Assembly: GCF_036924515.1 (NCBI RefSeq)
Contig: NZ_JAZHRR010000001.1
Coordinates: 2,699,001 to 2,763,000 of the forward strand
Source of the DNA: Bradyrhizobium sp. AZCC 1610
GTDB taxonomy: Bacteria; Pseudomonadota; Alphaproteobacteria; Rhizobiales; Xanthobacteraceae
DNA length: 64,000 nt
Direction of reading: 5' to 3'
In this document: piece by piece, positions 16,664 to 26,444 of the stretch
Layout of the letters: the number at the start of each line of letters is the position of its first letter
How positions within the stretch are numbered: the stretch's first letter is position 1
Program-made: the position numbers and the translations under genes
Notes under the pieces: model-generated
Databases searched by the model: none
Seen by the model: the letters and a program-made list of their open reading frames with translations, nothing else
What the model was told of the DNA's origin: nothing

Positions 16664-18166
16664 TCACTTCCGCACGATCGAGCCGGCGCGGCCGACCAGC
16701 CGCGCCAGTTGCTTGAACCGGCTGCCGACGCGATCGGCGACGAGATCGACCATGCGGTGTTCGAACACCAGCATCAGCTTGCGGCTGCCGCTGCGGAAAT
16801 GCGTTGCGGGCAACACGCCGGTGCGCGCCGCCGAAATCAGATGCGCGACGCGGAACGCCGCGCCGAGAATGCGGGCGCGTTCATCCATCGCCGGCGGCAC
16901 CAGCTCACGGATGCGCGCTGGCGGTTCGTTTTCCTCGCTCAAGCCGGCGTAGCGGTAGAACACCGACAGCGCGACAAAGGCGCGGCCCTGATGGCTGATC
17001 GAGCCGAAATTGCCGTTGGTGATCAGGCTCAGCGTTTCCTCGCCGCGGTGGTCGGGATGCACGCGCCAACCGACATCGGACAGCAGGCAGGCGGCGTGGC
17101 GCAGGCGGCGGTCCTCCGCGGTCTCGCGCAGCTTCACGACTCGCACCAGCCGATCGGTCCATGCGACCAGTTCCTCGGCGTGGCGCGCGGAGCGCGACAG
17201 CAGCCCGTTCAGGGTTTGGGCTGCGCAGATGAAGCCGTCCTTGGCGCGCTCCTGCGGCGGCAGCATCTCGTAGAGCAGGCCCTCGCGCACGCCGAAGGTC
17301 GAAAACACGATCGTCTTCGGCTTGCCGACGCGGATGATGTATTCGAGCACCAGCGCCGCATAGGTGAGGAGCGGACGCCGCGCGTCGGCGACCACTTCGA
17401 TATCGGCGAGCATGTTGGCCGCCACGAGCCGGCGCAGGCGCCGCGCGAAATCCAGCGCGTCGGCGGCGGGCAGCGAGTAGCCGTGCATCACCCGCAGCGG
17501 ATAGCCGCTCTGGAGGATGTGGATGCGCGCCAGCGCGCGCCAGGTGCCGCCGACCGCGTAGAAGGTGCGGCCACTGCTGGCCTTGAGCTGGGCCACGTTG
17601 GACAGATCGTTGCTGACGATGCGTTCGGCGCGCTTCAGCGATTTGTGCGACAGGTCCTGCAGCGCCAGGCTTCCGAGCGGCAGCGTGACGCCGCTGCTGA
17701 CGCGGCTGCCATGCACGTCGATCAGTTCGAGCGAGCCGCCGCCGAGATCGCCGACGACGCCGTCGGGATTGTGGATGCCGGAGACGACGCCGAGCGCGGA
17801 AAGCTTCGCCTCGCGCGGCCCCGACAGGATTTGAATGTGCGCGCCGCAAATGCGCTCGGCCTTGGCGATGAAGTCGGGGCCGTTCTTGGCGTCGCGGCAG
17901 GCGGCGGTGGCGATGGCGAAGACGCGCCCGACCTGCTGGATGCGACACAGCGCCCGGAACCGCCGGAGCGCCGTCAGCGCCTTGGCAACCGCGTCCTCGG
18001 CCAAGAGTCCGGTGCTCTGCACCTCGCGGCCGAGCCCGCACAGCGCCTTCTCGTTGAAGATGGTGACGAGGCTGCGCGCCATCGTCTCATAGACGACGAG
18101 ACGAACCGAGTTCGAACCGATGTCGATGACGGCGACGCTGGAAGCGCGCTTGCGCGGCCGCTTCAC
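16664..18166 (-). CDS. ppx: Exopolyphosphatase (Ppx/GppA family)
   Basis: The 500-residue enzyme releases phosphate from polyphosphate ends, and possibly acts on pppGpp. It has the ASKHA motifs VAVIDIGSNSVRLVVYE at the N-terminus, FAIATAACRDAKNG, and GVVGDLGGGSLELIDV near residue 145. A C-terminal HD-like helical domain follows with HAACLLSDVGWRVHPDHRGE. It is encoded 12 bases after ppk on the same strand, so polyphosphate synthesis and breakdown are expressed together. Confidence 0.93.
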   Translation of the reverse strand: MKRPRKRASSVAVIDIGSNSVRLVVYETMARSLVTIFNEKALCGLGREVQSTGLLAEDAVAKALTALRRFRALCRIQQVGRVFAIATAACRDAKNGPDFIAKAERICGAHIQILSGPREAKLSALGVVSGIHNPDGVVGDLGGGSLELIDVHGSRVSSGVTLPLGSLALQDLSHKSLKRAERIVSNDLSNVAQLKASSGRTFYAVGGTWRALARIHILQSGYPLRVMHGYSLPAADALDFARRLRRLVAANMLADIEVVADARRPLLTYAALVLEYIIRVGKPKTIVFSTFGVREGLLYEMLPPQERAKDGFICAAQTLNGLLSRSARHAEELVAWTDRLVRVVKLRETAEDRRLRHAACLLSDVGWRVHPDHRGEETLSLITNGNFGSISHQGRAFVALSVFYRYAGLSEENEPPARIRELVPPAMDERARILGAAFRVAHLISAARTGVLPATHFRSGSRKLMLVFEHRMVDLVADRVGSRFKQLARLVGRAGSIVRK

Positions 18167-18178
18167 AGCCGCGGCCCC

Positions 18179-20392
18179 TTATGGCGATTGCAGGCGCTCG
18201 TTACGGCGCGTGAGGCGACGCGGCGAAGATTCCTTGAGAGACTTTCCACGGCCAGACAGACTCGGATTCGTCATGAAATAGTTGTGCAGATTGAACGGCT
18301 CTTCGCCTTTCGCGGCCTTCATACGCGTTGACGTCCCGTCCGGCAACAACTGCCAGCTCTGCTCGGTATCCTTCAGGTTCGCGACCATGATCTGTTCGAG
18401 AACCTGCTGATGCACCGTGGGATTTTGCAACGGACAAAGCACCTCGACGCGGCGGTCGAGGTTCCGCGGCATCATGTCGGCGGACGAGATATACACAGCC
18501 GCTTTTGCGCCGGGCAGGCCCTGTCCCATACCAAAGCAGTAGATTCGGCCGTGCTCCAGGAAGCGGCCGATAATCGATTTGACCCGGATGTTCTCGGAAA
18601 ATCCGGGAATGCCCGGCCGCAGACAGCAGATGCCGCGCACCACCAGTTCGATCGAGACGCCGGCCTGCGAGGCCTCGTACAGCGCGTCGATGACATCGGG
18701 GTCGACCAGCGAGTTCATCTTCATCCAGATCACTCCCGGCTTGCCGTGCCGGGCGTGATTGGCCTCGCCTCTGATGTGTTCGATAATGCGCTTGCGCAGC
18801 GTCAGCGGCGACACCGCCATCCGCTCGATGTCGCTCGGCTCGGCATAGCCGGTGATGTAGTTGAACACCCGCGCCGCATCGCGGCCAATGATCGGGTCCG
18901 AGGTAAAGTATGAGAGGTCGGTATAGATGCGCGCGGTGACCGGATGATAGTTGCCGGTGCCGGTATGCACATAGGTCGTCAAATTACCGCCCTCGCGCCG
19001 CACCACCATCGACAGCTTGGCGTGCGTCTTCAGTTCGAGAAAACCGTACACGACTTGCACGCCGGCGCGTTCGAGGTCGCGCGCCCAGCGGATATTGGCT
19101 TCCTCGTCGAACCGCGCCTTCAACTCGATCAGGGCGGTCACCGATTTGCCGGCTTCCGCAGCCTCGGCGAGCGCGCGCACGATCGGCGAATTGTTCGACG
19201 TGCGGTAGAGCGTCTGCTTGATGGCGACGACGTCGGGGTCGCGGGCGGCCTGCTGCAGGAACTGCACGACGACGTCGAATGATTCGTAAGGATGGTGGAC
19301 GATCAGGTCCTTCTGCCGGATCGCGGCAAAGATGTCGCCGCCATGGTCGCGCACCCGCTCGGGATGGCGCGGCACGTAGGGCACGAATTCGAGGTCGGGC
19401 CGGTCGAGCCGGGTGAGTTGCGAGAGTTCGTTCATCGCCAGCACGCCGTCGACCAGAAACACCTCGTCGTCGTCGGCGGAAAGCGCCTGCTGCACGAAGC
19501 CGCGCAGCGCTTCCGGCATCTTGGCTTCCATCTCGAGGCGGATCACCGATCCCCGCCGCCGCCGCTTCAGCGCGCTCTCAAACAGGCGGACCAGATCTTC
19601 GGCCTCTTCCTCGATTTCCAGTTCGGAATCCCGGATGATGCGGAAAGCGCCCTGGCCCTTGACGGTGTAGCCGGGGAACAGGCGGCCGATGAACAGCCCG
19701 GTGGCCTGTTCCAGCGGGATCAGGTGCACCGCGCCGTCCCCAGTCTGGGGCATCCGGATGAAGCGGTCGATCTTGCCGGGCATGCGGATCAGCGCATTCA
19801 TCGCCTTGCCGTCCGACACCCGCGACAATTGCAGCGCGATGGTGAAGCCGAGGCTCGGGATGAACGGGAAGGGGTGCGCCGGATCAATGGCAAGCGGCGT
19901 CAGCAGCGGGAAGATGTTGCGGAGGAAGTGATCCTCGAGCCAGCTTCGCTCCGCCTTGGTGAACTCGTGGCCGTCGACGAGCACGATGCCGGTCTCCGAC
20001 AGGGTGGTGCGCAGATCCCGCCAGATGGCTTGCTGGTCGGAGGCGAGTTCCGAAACGTTCTTGTTGATGACGACGAGTTGCTCCAACGGCGTCAGGCCGT
20101 CTGGGCTGCGTTCGGCGATGCCTTCGCGGACCTGCGCCTTGATACCGGCGACGCGGACCATGAAGAACTCATCAAGGTTATTGGCGGAAATTGACAGAAA
20201 CCGAACCCGTTCCAGCACGGGATGGCCTGGATTGACCGACTCTTCGAGCACCCGACGGTTGAAATGCAGCCAGGACAGCTCGCGGTTGATGAATCGCTCG
20301 GGGCTCGTGGCAATCGCGGGGGGAGCCTCGACGATCTGTTCTTTTTCTTTAATTTCAATAACTTGTGCCGATTCCATAAAGCTTTGATCCAT
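18179..20392 (-). CDS. ppk: Polyphosphate kinase 1
   Basis: The 737-residue kinase reversibly moves the ATP gamma-phosphate onto polyphosphate. The N-terminal domain opens at [19 protein letters not shown]. The catalytic phospholipase-D-like half has the autophosphorylated histidine region [20 protein letters not shown] and the second histidine in [13 protein letters not shown]. The ending [13 protein letters not shown] is a basic tail. It heads a two-gene unit with ppx and has a Pho-box-like site 60 bases upstream. Confidence 0.95.
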   Translation of the reverse strand: MDQSFMESAQVIEIKEKEQIVEAPPAIATSPERFINRELSWLHFNRRVLEESVNPGHPVLERVRFLSISANNLDEFFMVRVAGIKAQVREGIAERSPDGLTPLEQLVVINKNVSELASDQQAIWRDLRTTLSETGIVLVDGHEFTKAERSWLEDHFLRNIFPLLTPLAIDPAHPFPFIPSLGFTIALQLSRVSDGKAMNALIRMPGKIDRFIRMPQTGDGAVHLIPLEQATGLFIGRLFPGYTVKGQGAFRIIRDSELEIEEEAEDLVRLFESALKRRRRGSVIRLEMEAKMPEALRGFVQQALSADDDEVFLVDGVLAMNELSQLTRLDRPDLEFVPYVPRHPERVRDHGGDIFAAIRQKDLIVHHPYESFDVVVQFLQQAARDPDVVAIKQTLYRTSNNSPIVRALAEAAEAGKSVTALIELKARFDEEANIRWARDLERAGVQVVYGFLELKTHAKLSMVVRREGGNLTTYVHTGTGNYHPVTARIYTDLSYFTSDPIIGRDAARVFNYITGYAEPSDIERMAVSPLTLRKRIIEHIRGEANHARHGKPGVIWMKMNSLVDPDVIDALYEASQAGVSIELVVRGICCLRPGIPGFSENIRVKSIIGRFLEHGRIYCFGMGQGLPGAKAAVYISSADMMPRNLDRRVEVLCPLQNPTVHQQVLEQIMVANLKDTEQSWQLLPDGTSTRMKAAKGEEPFNLHNYFMTNPSLSGRGKSLKESSPRRLTRRNERLQSP

Positions 20393-20451
20393 CTCGGGCG
20401 AGGGCGCAGGGCGTTCTTAAATCAGTGCAGCGCAGAGCATGTGATACGCCG

Positions 20452-20469
20452 ATGACGTTTCAATGACAT
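20452..20469 (-). promoter_or_regulatory. Pho-box-like direct repeat before ppk
   Basis: Read on the reverse strand this is ATGTCAT-TGAA-ACGTCAT: two 7-base direct repeats with an 11-base period, matching the PhoB consensus CTGTCAT-n4-CTGTCAT at 11 of 14 positions. It ends 59 bases before the ppk start and lies in the 134-base gap after hda, so phosphate starvation control of ppk-ppx is likely. Confidence 0.55.
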
Positions 20470-20526
20470 TGACGTTCTGCCCACAGCCGCCGTCAAGGCG
20501 GCAGGAAGCAGCACGCAGCTGTCCGA

Positions 20527-21204
20527 TCAGGCGTTCCGGAGCAGTTCGGCGGCGAGCGCCCGGGTTACCGGCCGGCCCAGCCGTAGCGCCTCGGTGTCGA
20601 GCAGATCGACAGCCTGGCGAGCGGCGGCATAGGACCGCTCGATCCGGGTGGTGAGGTAGCTCACCACCGTCTCGTCGATGCTCAACTGGCGGTCCGCGCA
20701 AAATTTGATGATCAGGCCGCGAAATAGCAAGTCGTCGGGCGGTAATAGCGACACCACAGGCACCGCGCGCAGCCGCGACCTGAGATCGCGCAGCTCAACC
20801 TCGAACGCCGCCGGAGGAACGCGCCCCGTGACCAGGACGAATGCCTCGTCCTCGCGCGCCAGGTTCAGGAGGTGAAACATCGCGCGTTCGTCGAAATCGG
20901 CCGGTCTCAGGTCTTCGACCACCAGTGCTCCGGTGGCGAGCGCGCCGGGGACGGCAGCAGGGTTAAGCGCGTGCGCCGATGTCGAGCGCGCGCCGGCCTG
21001 TTCGGCCCAGATCGCGGCGAGATGGCTCTTGCCGGAGCCCTCCGGTCCCACCAGCAGCATGACGCGGTTCGGCCAGTCCGGCCAGCTTTCGATCAGCGAG
21101 AGCGCGGCTTCATTGGCCGGCCCTTCCAGGAAATTGTCGCGGGTCAGGCTCTCCGCATGCGGCAGCGCAAAGGCAAGCTGACGAGGTTGAACGCGGACTG
21201 CCAC
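20527..21204 (-). CDS. hda: DnaA-related regulatory protein Hda/HdaA
   Basis: The 225-residue AAA+ protein resembles the middle of DnaA: an N-terminal clamp-binding-type stretch (RQLAFALPHAESLTRDNF), Walker A GPEGSGKSH, a Walker B-like ALVVEDLR, and a lid domain ending RAVDLL-type helices. Hda binds the sliding clamp and promotes ATP hydrolysis by DnaA to prevent re-initiation. It precedes ppk on the same strand, the order seen in Bradyrhizobium relatives. Confidence 0.88.
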   Translation of the reverse strand: MAVRVQPRQLAFALPHAESLTRDNFLEGPANEAALSLIESWPDWPNRVMLLVGPEGSGKSHLAAIWAEQAGARSTSAHALNPAAVPGALATGALVVEDLRPADFDERAMFHLLNLAREDEAFVLVTGRVPPAAFEVELRDLRSRLRAVPVVSLLPPDDLLFRGLIIKFCADRQLSIDETVVSYLTTRIERSYAAARQAVDLLDTEALRLGRPVTRALAAELLRNA

Positions 21205-21237
21205 TCAAATCTCCAGGCTGGGATGTACAGCCTTCAT

Positions 21238-21304
21238 AGCGTTTCCAAGCGAAGTGGGCACCGGTTCGCGTGAAGAAAACGCGTCATAACAAAGAACAAG
21301 CTAG
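21238..21304 (-). repeat. Interspersed repeat, family C, copy 1
   Basis: Read on the reverse strand it runs from CTAGCTTGTTCTTTGTTATG through ACGCGTTTTCTTCACGCGAA to AACGCTATGA, the form I recall as a common intergenic repeat in Bradyrhizobium. A diverged copy lies at 36241. The first bases (CTA) supply the stop codon of the adjoining phosphatidyltransferase gene. Confidence 0.6.
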
Positions 21305-21843
21305 CGCGCGTCGATCGTGCTCATGTGCCGCACCCACTCGACGAGATAGAGCGAGACGGAAACCAAAGTAAAGACCGTAACAAAACCCATCAGGATCACG
21401 TCATAGGGCGCCGGCTTGAAATTAAAACCGAGCGAAGCCAGCACCAGCGCCGCGAACGCCACCTGGGCCACCGTGTTGAGCTTCGACACCATCAGCGGTT
21501 TCATCGCGACCGGCTTGTCGAGCAGCCATGACACGATCACGGCCGTGACGATCATGATGTCGCGCGACACCACGAGGATGACGAGCCAGCGCGGCACCGC
21601 GCCCCAGATGCCGAGCGCCACGAAGATCGAAACCAGCAGCGCCTTGTCCGCGAGCGGGTCGAGCAGGGCGCCCAGCTCGCTCGCCATGTTGAAGCGCTTG
21701 GCGAGAAAGCCGTCGACGGCGTCGCTGACCCCGGCGATGACGAAGATCGCGAAGGCGATTTCCATCTGGCTGGAGACAATCGCCCAGACGATGACCGGGA
21801 CCAGAATGATGCGCCCCAGCGTGATGATATTCGGAATGCTCAA
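21301..21843 (-). CDS. CDP-alcohol phosphatidyltransferase (PgsA-like)
   Basis: The 180-residue integral membrane enzyme has the CDP-alcohol signature DAVDGFLAKRFNMASELGAL, ending LLDPLADK, at about residues 41-67, with an alanine-lysine where many members have alanine-arginine. It should make phosphatidylglycerophosphate or a related phospholipid from CDP-diacylglycerol. It is short, with about five membrane helices, as is usual for PgsA. It is divergent from purM. The stop codon is inside the family C repeat. Confidence 0.88.
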   Translation of the reverse strand: MSIPNIITLGRIILVPVIVWAIVSSQMEIAFAIFVIAGVSDAVDGFLAKRFNMASELGALLDPLADKALLVSIFVALGIWGAVPRWLVILVVSRDIMIVTAVIVSWLLDKPVAMKPLMVSKLNTVAQVAFAALVLASLGFNFKPAPYDVILMGFVTVFTLVSVSLYLVEWVRHMSTIDAR

Positions 21844-21991
21844 CTCGGTCGCTTCCCGGCTCCCGGCCTGGTTCCGGCCCTTGGCGGGTTCGGCCGGACC
21901 TTATCTACATAGTATATGTGAGAAGCGTTCGCGAGCCATTGCAGGATCGCGGAATTCCTCGTAACCAGCGGTCATCATACGGAAATTGGGC

Positions 21992-23065
21992 ATGATCGAC
22001 CGCAAAAACGGGCTGACTTACTCGGATTCGGGCGTTGATATCGATGCGGGCAACCGCCTGGTTGATCTCATCAAGCCGATGGTCCGCGCCACCGCCCGGG
22101 CCGGCGCCGACGCCGAAATCGGCGGTTTTGGCGGCCTGTTCGACCTCAAGGCGGCGGGTTTCAAGGATCCCGTGCTGGTGGCGGCGACCGACGGCGTCGG
22201 CACCAAGGTCAAAATCGCGATCGAGACCGGCCTGCATGGCGGCATCGGCATCGATCTGGTGGCGATGTCGGTCAACGATCTGGTGGTCCAGGGCGCGGAA
22301 CCGTTGTTCTTCCTCGACTATTTTGCCTGCGGCAAGCTCGATCCGGAAGCGGCTGCGGCCATCGTGGCCGGCGTCGCCGAGGGGTGCCGGGAGTCCGGCT
22401 GCGCCTTGATCGGCGGGGAGACCGCGGAAATGCCGGGGCTCTACAAGGACGGCGATTACGATCTGGCGGGCTTTGCGGTCGGGGCTGCCGAGCGCGGCAC
22501 GCTGCTGCCGAGCGCCGACATCGCCGTAGGCGACGCGGTGATCGGATTGGCCTCGTCGGGCGTCCACTCCAACGGCTTTTCGCTGGTCCGAAAGATCGTG
22601 GAAAACTCACGCCTCGGCTTCGATGCGCCGGCGCCGTTCTCGCCGGTCATGACGCTGGGCGGCGCGCTGCTGGTGCCGACGCGGCTCTATGTGAAGTCCT
22701 GCCTGCGCGCGATTCGCGAGACCGGCGCGATCAAGGGCCTCGCCCACATTACCGGCGGTGGCTTCACCGACAACATTCCACGCGTGCTGCCAAAGCATCT
22801 CGGCGTCGGCATCGATCTGGCGCGGCTGCCGGTGCTGCCGGTGTTCAAGTGGCTGGCGGAGTTGGGCGGCATCGCCGAACTCGAATTGTTGCGCACCTTC
22901 AACTGCGGCATCGGCATGATCGCCATCGTCAAGCCGGATGCAGTCGAGAAGGTGACGGAAGTGCTGACCGAAGGCGGCGAGACCGTCGCCGTGCTCGGCG
23001 AAGTGGTCCCGGCCAAAGGCGAACTTCGCGTGATCTACAACGGTCACCTCGATCTCGCGCCATGA
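21992..23065 (+). CDS. purM: Phosphoribosylformylglycinamidine cyclo-ligase
   Basis: The 357-residue AIR synthetase makes 5-aminoimidazole ribotide in purine synthesis. Visible motifs are [18 protein letters not shown], the nucleotide-binding [33 protein letters not shown] and [16 protein letters not shown]. It overlaps purN by 4 bases (ATGA), which keeps the two purine steps in one unit. The ATG at 21992 is used; a TTG two codons earlier is an alternative. Confidence 0.96.
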   Translation: MIDRKNGLTYSDSGVDIDAGNRLVDLIKPMVRATARAGADAEIGGFGGLFDLKAAGFKDPVLVAATDGVGTKVKIAIETGLHGGIGIDLVAMSVNDLVVQGAEPLFFLDYFACGKLDPEAAAAIVAGVAEGCRESGCALIGGETAEMPGLYKDGDYDLAGFAVGAAERGTLLPSADIAVGDAVIGLASSGVHSNGFSLVRKIVENSRLGFDAPAPFSPVMTLGGALLVPTRLYVKSCLRAIRETGAIKGLAHITGGGFTDNIPRVLPKHLGVGIDLARLPVLPVFKWLAELGGIAELELLRTFNCGIGMIAIVKPDAVEKVTEVLTEGGETVAVLGEVVPAKGELRVIYNGHLDLAP

Positions 23066-23715
23066 AGCGCCGTGTCGCCATCCTGATCTCGGGCCGTGGA
23101 TCGAACATGGCCGCGCTAATCGATGCGACGAAGGCTGCGGATTTTCCGGCCGAGATCGTCGCCGTCATTTCCAACCGCGCCGATGCGGCCGGGCTCGAGA
23201 AGGCAGCCGCGAGTGGCATCCCGACCGCGGTCATCGAAAGCAAGCCGTTCGGCAAGGACCGCGCCGGCTTCGAAGCCATCCTGCAGCGGGAGCTGGAGGA
23301 AAAGCAGGTCGAGCTGATTTGCCTCGGCGGATTCATGCGACTGTTCACCGCCGAATTCGTGCAGCGCTGGTACGGCAGGATGCTCAACGTCCATCCCTCG
23401 CTGCTGCCGTCCTTTCCGGGCCTCGATCCGCATGGCCAGGCGTTGCTGGCCGGGGTGAAGATCTCGGGCGCGACCGTGCACTTCGTGATTCCCGAAACCG
23501 ACGCCGGCCCGATCGTGATACAGGGCGCGGTCACGGTGGCCGATGACGACACGGCTGAGACGCTGTCGCAGCGCATCCTCGGCATCGAGCATCGCATCTA
23601 TCCTGAGGCGCTGCGGTTGCTTGCGAGCGGCAGGCTTCGGCTCGAAGGCGACATTTGCAAGCTTGCCGACGGGGCCGACCGTGACGGCACCCTGATTTCG
23701 CCGCGGACGATCTGA
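23062..23715 (+). CDS. purN: Phosphoribosylglycinamide formyltransferase
   Basis: The 217-residue enzyme transfers a formyl group from 10-formyl-tetrahydrofolate to GAR. It has the N-terminal [15 protein letters not shown] phosphate loop and the catalytic stretch [20 protein letters not shown] with the Asn and His of the family, followed by [13 protein letters not shown] carrying the catalytic Asp. It is translated from a start that overlaps the purM stop codon. Confidence 0.96.
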   Translation: MKRRVAILISGRGSNMAALIDATKAADFPAEIVAVISNRADAAGLEKAAASGIPTAVIESKPFGKDRAGFEAILQRELEEKQVELICLGGFMRLFTAEFVQRWYGRMLNVHPSLLPSFPGLDPHGQALLAGVKISGATVHFVIPETDAGPIVIQGAVTVADDDTAETLSQRILGIEHRIYPEALRLLASGRLRLEGDICKLADGADRDGTLISPRTI

Positions 23716-23779
23716 TATTATCTGCCGGTGTGCACGAACGAGCGCGATAACCGCGCCCTGCAAAATCCATCGAGGTTCC

Positions 23780-24512
23780 ATGATCACGCTCTATGGCTCC
23801 GGGCCCAATTTCGGCCTTCCCGACGCAAGCCCGTTCGTGACCAAGGCCGAAACCTTGTTGCGGATGTCGAAACTCCCGTTCGAAAAGGCGCTGATGAGCT
23901 TTTCGAAGGCGCCGAAGGGGAAGATCCCCTACATCGAGGACGACGGCCAGTTGCTCGGCGACTCCACGCTGATCCGCTGGCACCTCGAAAAAGAAATACG
24001 GCATCGATTTCGACCAGGGCCTCACCGCCGAGCAGCTCGCCATCGCCTGGGCGTTCGAGAAGATGGCGGAGGACAATCTCTACTGGGCCAGCGTCTACTT
24101 CCGCTGGATGATCGATGACAATTTCCGCAAGGGGCCGGTCAATTTCTTCAAGGGCGTGCCTGCGCCGGTCCGGCCCGTTGTCGTCTCGATGATCCGCCGC
24201 CGCTTGCGCAAGACGTTGCAGGGCCAGGGAATCGGTCGTCACTCCGCCGACGAAATCACCGCGATCGGAATCCGCTCGATCGATGCGATGGCGGCCTATC
24301 TCGGCGACAAGCCGTTCTTCATGGGTAGTGCGCCCGCCGGCATCGATGCCACGATGTTCGCCTTCGCGGTCAGCGCGATTTGTCCGCTGTTTGAGTCGGA
24401 TCTGCAGCGGGCGGCCGCAAGCCATGACAATTTGCGGCGGTATGTCGGGCGAATGACTGCGCGATTCTATCCGGAACTCAGCGAGATTGCGGGGTGCCAG
24501 GCGGCGGCCTGA
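23780..24512 (+). pseudogene. Glutathione S-transferase, frame broken once
   Basis: The first frame gives a thioredoxin-fold N-domain (ITLYGSGPNFGLPDASPFVT, then GKIPYIEDDGQLLGDSTLI) up to WHLEK. The helical C-domain (MAEDNLYWASVYFRWMIDDN to LSEIAGCQAAA) is in the +1 frame. Removing one A from the run of five at 23988-23992 restores a continuous LEKKYGIDFDQG reading. The full length would be about 243 residues, normal for the family. This is a homopolymer error, a recent inactivation or, less likely, slippage. Confidence 0.8.
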
Positions 24513-24532
24513 ATTCCGAGGCAGGGGAAGAT

Positions 24533-24551
24533 CCCCCGGCTAGGCCGGGGG
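24533..24551. terminator. GC-rich hairpin CCCCCGGC-TAG-GCCGGGGG
   Basis: An 8-base perfect stem with a 3-base loop lies between the convergent GST and cold shock genes. It lacks a U-run, but its place fits a shared terminator or end-stabilising hairpin. Confidence 0.55.
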
Positions 24552-24565
24552 TCATCAAGTTGGAC

Positions 24566-24593
24566 GAAGTCTAGGAGATGAAGTCTAGGAGAT
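24566..24593. repeat. 14-bp tandem duplication across cspA stop codon
   Basis: GAAGTCTAGGAGAT occurs twice without a gap at 24566-24579 and 24580-24593. The inner copy covers the last two codons and stop of the cold shock gene, so the protein end is unchanged. Confidence 0.7.
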
Positions 24594-24794
24594 CCTGAGG
24601 TTTTCCGCTGATGTCTTGCCGCGGTTTTCGACAAGGTCGTACTCAATGTGCTGGTTCTCGTTGAGAGTGGTGAGCCCCGCTCGCTCGACGGCCGAGATGT
24701 GAACGAACACGTCCTTCTCGCCGACCGCCGGCTTGATGAACCCATACCCCTTGGTGGGGTTGAACCACTTGACGCTGCCCTTGTGCATCGCCAT
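24585..24794 (-). CDS. cspA: Cold shock domain protein
   Basis: The 69-residue single-domain OB-fold protein has both RNA-binding motifs, KGYGFIKP and DVFVHISAVE, and starts MAMHKGSVKWFNPTKGYGFI. It binds single-stranded RNA and keeps it unfolded at low temperature. The long intergenic region upstream (24795 onward) could hold a cold-responsive leader, but no fold was worked out. Confidence 0.93.
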   Translation of the reverse strand: MAMHKGSVKWFNPTKGYGFIKPAVGEKDVFVHISAVERAGLTTLNENQHIEYDLVENRGKTSAENLRIS

Positions 24795-25161
24795 CGCCTG
24801 TCTCCAAGTTTAGACTAGATACAAAAAAGACGCGGCCACGTTTCCACGTGCCACGCCACAAACGGGCTCCCCGGTAGCTGCTAGATTTCCTGCTCGCGAA
24901 ACGCACAGTCGAACGGCCTGAATCCGATTGCACCTCGGATTGCAACACGAAATTTGGGCGTTCGCAAGGTTCTGGCGCAGGCCGGCAAATCGATTGGCGC
25001 TTCCGCGAGCTGTGGCAACCAGACAACAATGGCGCGTATTCGGCGGTGCGTCGGGGGGCCAACCGATTGACCCTTCGCACGAACTGGGGGCAAATCGCTC
25101 TGGTTGATGGGTTTTGCGCATTTTTCGGCCCCCGCGCTTTTGCCTTTGGGAATGGATTTGC
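24795..25161. other. 367-base intergenic region
   Basis: This divergent gap between the cold shock gene and the beta-barrel gene must hold both promoters and the cspA leader. A run AAAAAAG near 24822 is the only AT-rich spot. No repeat, RNA gene or confident promoter motif was seen. Confidence 0.5.
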
Positions 25162-26301
25162 ATGCGCTGCTCATCGCAGCTTTCGCGGGCACGAAAAATC
25201 GGGATCGGCCACGCGTGCGCGCGGCTGGTCGCGATCGTGTTCGTGCTCATCGGCATCATGTCCGCCGCGCAGGCGCAATCGCCGACGCCGACACCCACCC
25301 CGACACCCACGCCTTCACCGACGCCCAGTCCAACCCCGACGGTGATTAATTCGTCGGTGTCGTCCGGCGCGGCGCTGACCAATCTCGGCAGCAATTTCCT
25401 GGAGCGGCTGGGCAATCAGTCGAGCAACGGTTTCAACCGCCTGCAGCGGACCAATCCCGGCGGCGGCGGGGCCTCCGAGAGCACGGAAGCGCCGCGCTAC
25501 CGGACCTGGTTCGAAGGCTACGGGAACTATACGAAGACCGGCGCGATCGGTGATTTCGTCGGCGATAGCCGAAAGACCTGGGGCGGTGTGGCCGGGATCG
25601 GTGCGCGGGTGGCGCCGGGCATCAATATCGGCTTCTCGGTCGACCAGAGCCGCTCGGCGATCGATATTCCGCTGGCGCTGCAATCGGCGACGATCGACCT
25701 GACCCAGATCGGTTTCACCGCTTCCGTCGATAGCGGGCCGTGGACCTGGGCCAACGCGGTGGTGCACGGTTTCGGCAACATCAATTCGCGCCGCGACACG
25801 GGGCTTGGAATTGCGACCGCCGGATACAATGCGCGGCTCGACGGCGTGTTGAGCGAGATCGGCTATTACTGGTCGAAGAACCAGGGCCGCATCGTGCCAA
25901 AGGCCGCGTTCGAATATGTCCGCGCCCAGACCGGTTCGCTGCAGGAGATCGGCGGCCTCGATCCCGTGACGGCGACGGGCGCCACCGTGCAGCGCGGGCG
26001 TCTATTGATCGGCGCGGAGATCGGCCATTACTGGATATTCGACGGCAAGATTTTCGACCTGTCGGGCTACGGCAAGTTCGTCGACAATGTCGTGCAGAAT
26101 TTCTCCGACATCACCGTCAGCCAGGGCGTGCAGAGTCTTACGTTCCAGGGTATCGGCGAGAGCCGGTACGGCGCCGATGCCGGCGCCTCGGCATCGCTGA
26201 GCTTCACCAATACGGCGCGGCTCTACGTCAATTACGACGCCAAATTGCGCGCCGCGATGCAGTCGCATCAGGGAACGGTGGGGTTGGAGCTGAAGTGGTA
26301 G
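25162..26301 (+). CDS. Outer-membrane beta-barrel protein with Pro-Thr linker
   Basis: From the ATG at 25162 this is a 379-residue protein: a signal peptide ending MSAAQAQS, a Pro-Thr/Ser repeat linker of about 20 residues, a Gly/Asn/Ser-rich passenger-like stretch, and an autotransporter-type barrel of about 270 residues with alternating aromatic strands, ending TVGLELKW with a final aromatic residue as expected of barrel proteins. The passenger is too short for an enzyme. It resembles the small autotransporter-domain proteins of Bradyrhizobium. Confidence 0.82.
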   Translation: MRCSSQLSRARKIGIGHACARLVAIVFVLIGIMSAAQAQSPTPTPTPTPTPSPTPSPTPTVINSSVSSGAALTNLGSNFLERLGNQSSNGFNRLQRTNPGGGGASESTEAPRYRTWFEGYGNYTKTGAIGDFVGDSRKTWGGVAGIGARVAPGINIGFSVDQSRSAIDIPLALQSATIDLTQIGFTASVDSGPWTWANAVVHGFGNINSRRDTGLGIATAGYNARLDGVLSEIGYYWSKNQGRIVPKAAFEYVRAQTGSLQEIGGLDPVTATGATVQRGRLLIGAEIGHYWIFDGKIFDLSGYGKFVDNVVQNFSDITVSQGVQSLTFQGIGESRYGADAGASASLSFTNTARLYVNYDAKLRAAMQSHQGTVGLELKW

Positions 26302-26313
26302 CTACATCCCCGT

Positions 26314-26425
26314 GTCCCGGACGCGGCGCAGCACGTAGTGATGCGACGCAGAGCCGGGACCCATGGGAGCGATGTACGGACCCCGGATCAGCAGCGCAGC
26401 GCTTCGCGCCGCGCAGCATCCGGGG
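26314..26425. repeat. Two adjacent palindromic repeat units (family D)
   Basis: Unit one has GTCCCGG (26314-26320) facing CCGGGAC (26354-26360). Unit two has CCCCGGAT (26381-26388) facing ATCCGGGG (26418-26425), with a CGCAGCG/CGCCGCG inner stem. I recall both forms as abundant intergenic palindromes in Bradyrhizobium. They sit between convergent genes and may end transcription from both sides. Confidence 0.6.
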
Positions 26426-26444
26426 AACGGGCTGGGAGTCCGAT

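Noticed and set aside
20571..20591. GTAACC on the reverse strand inside hda
   Set aside because: The CGAA follows at 14 rather than 16 bases and the site lies within a coding region, so it is not counted as a SigF-type promoter.
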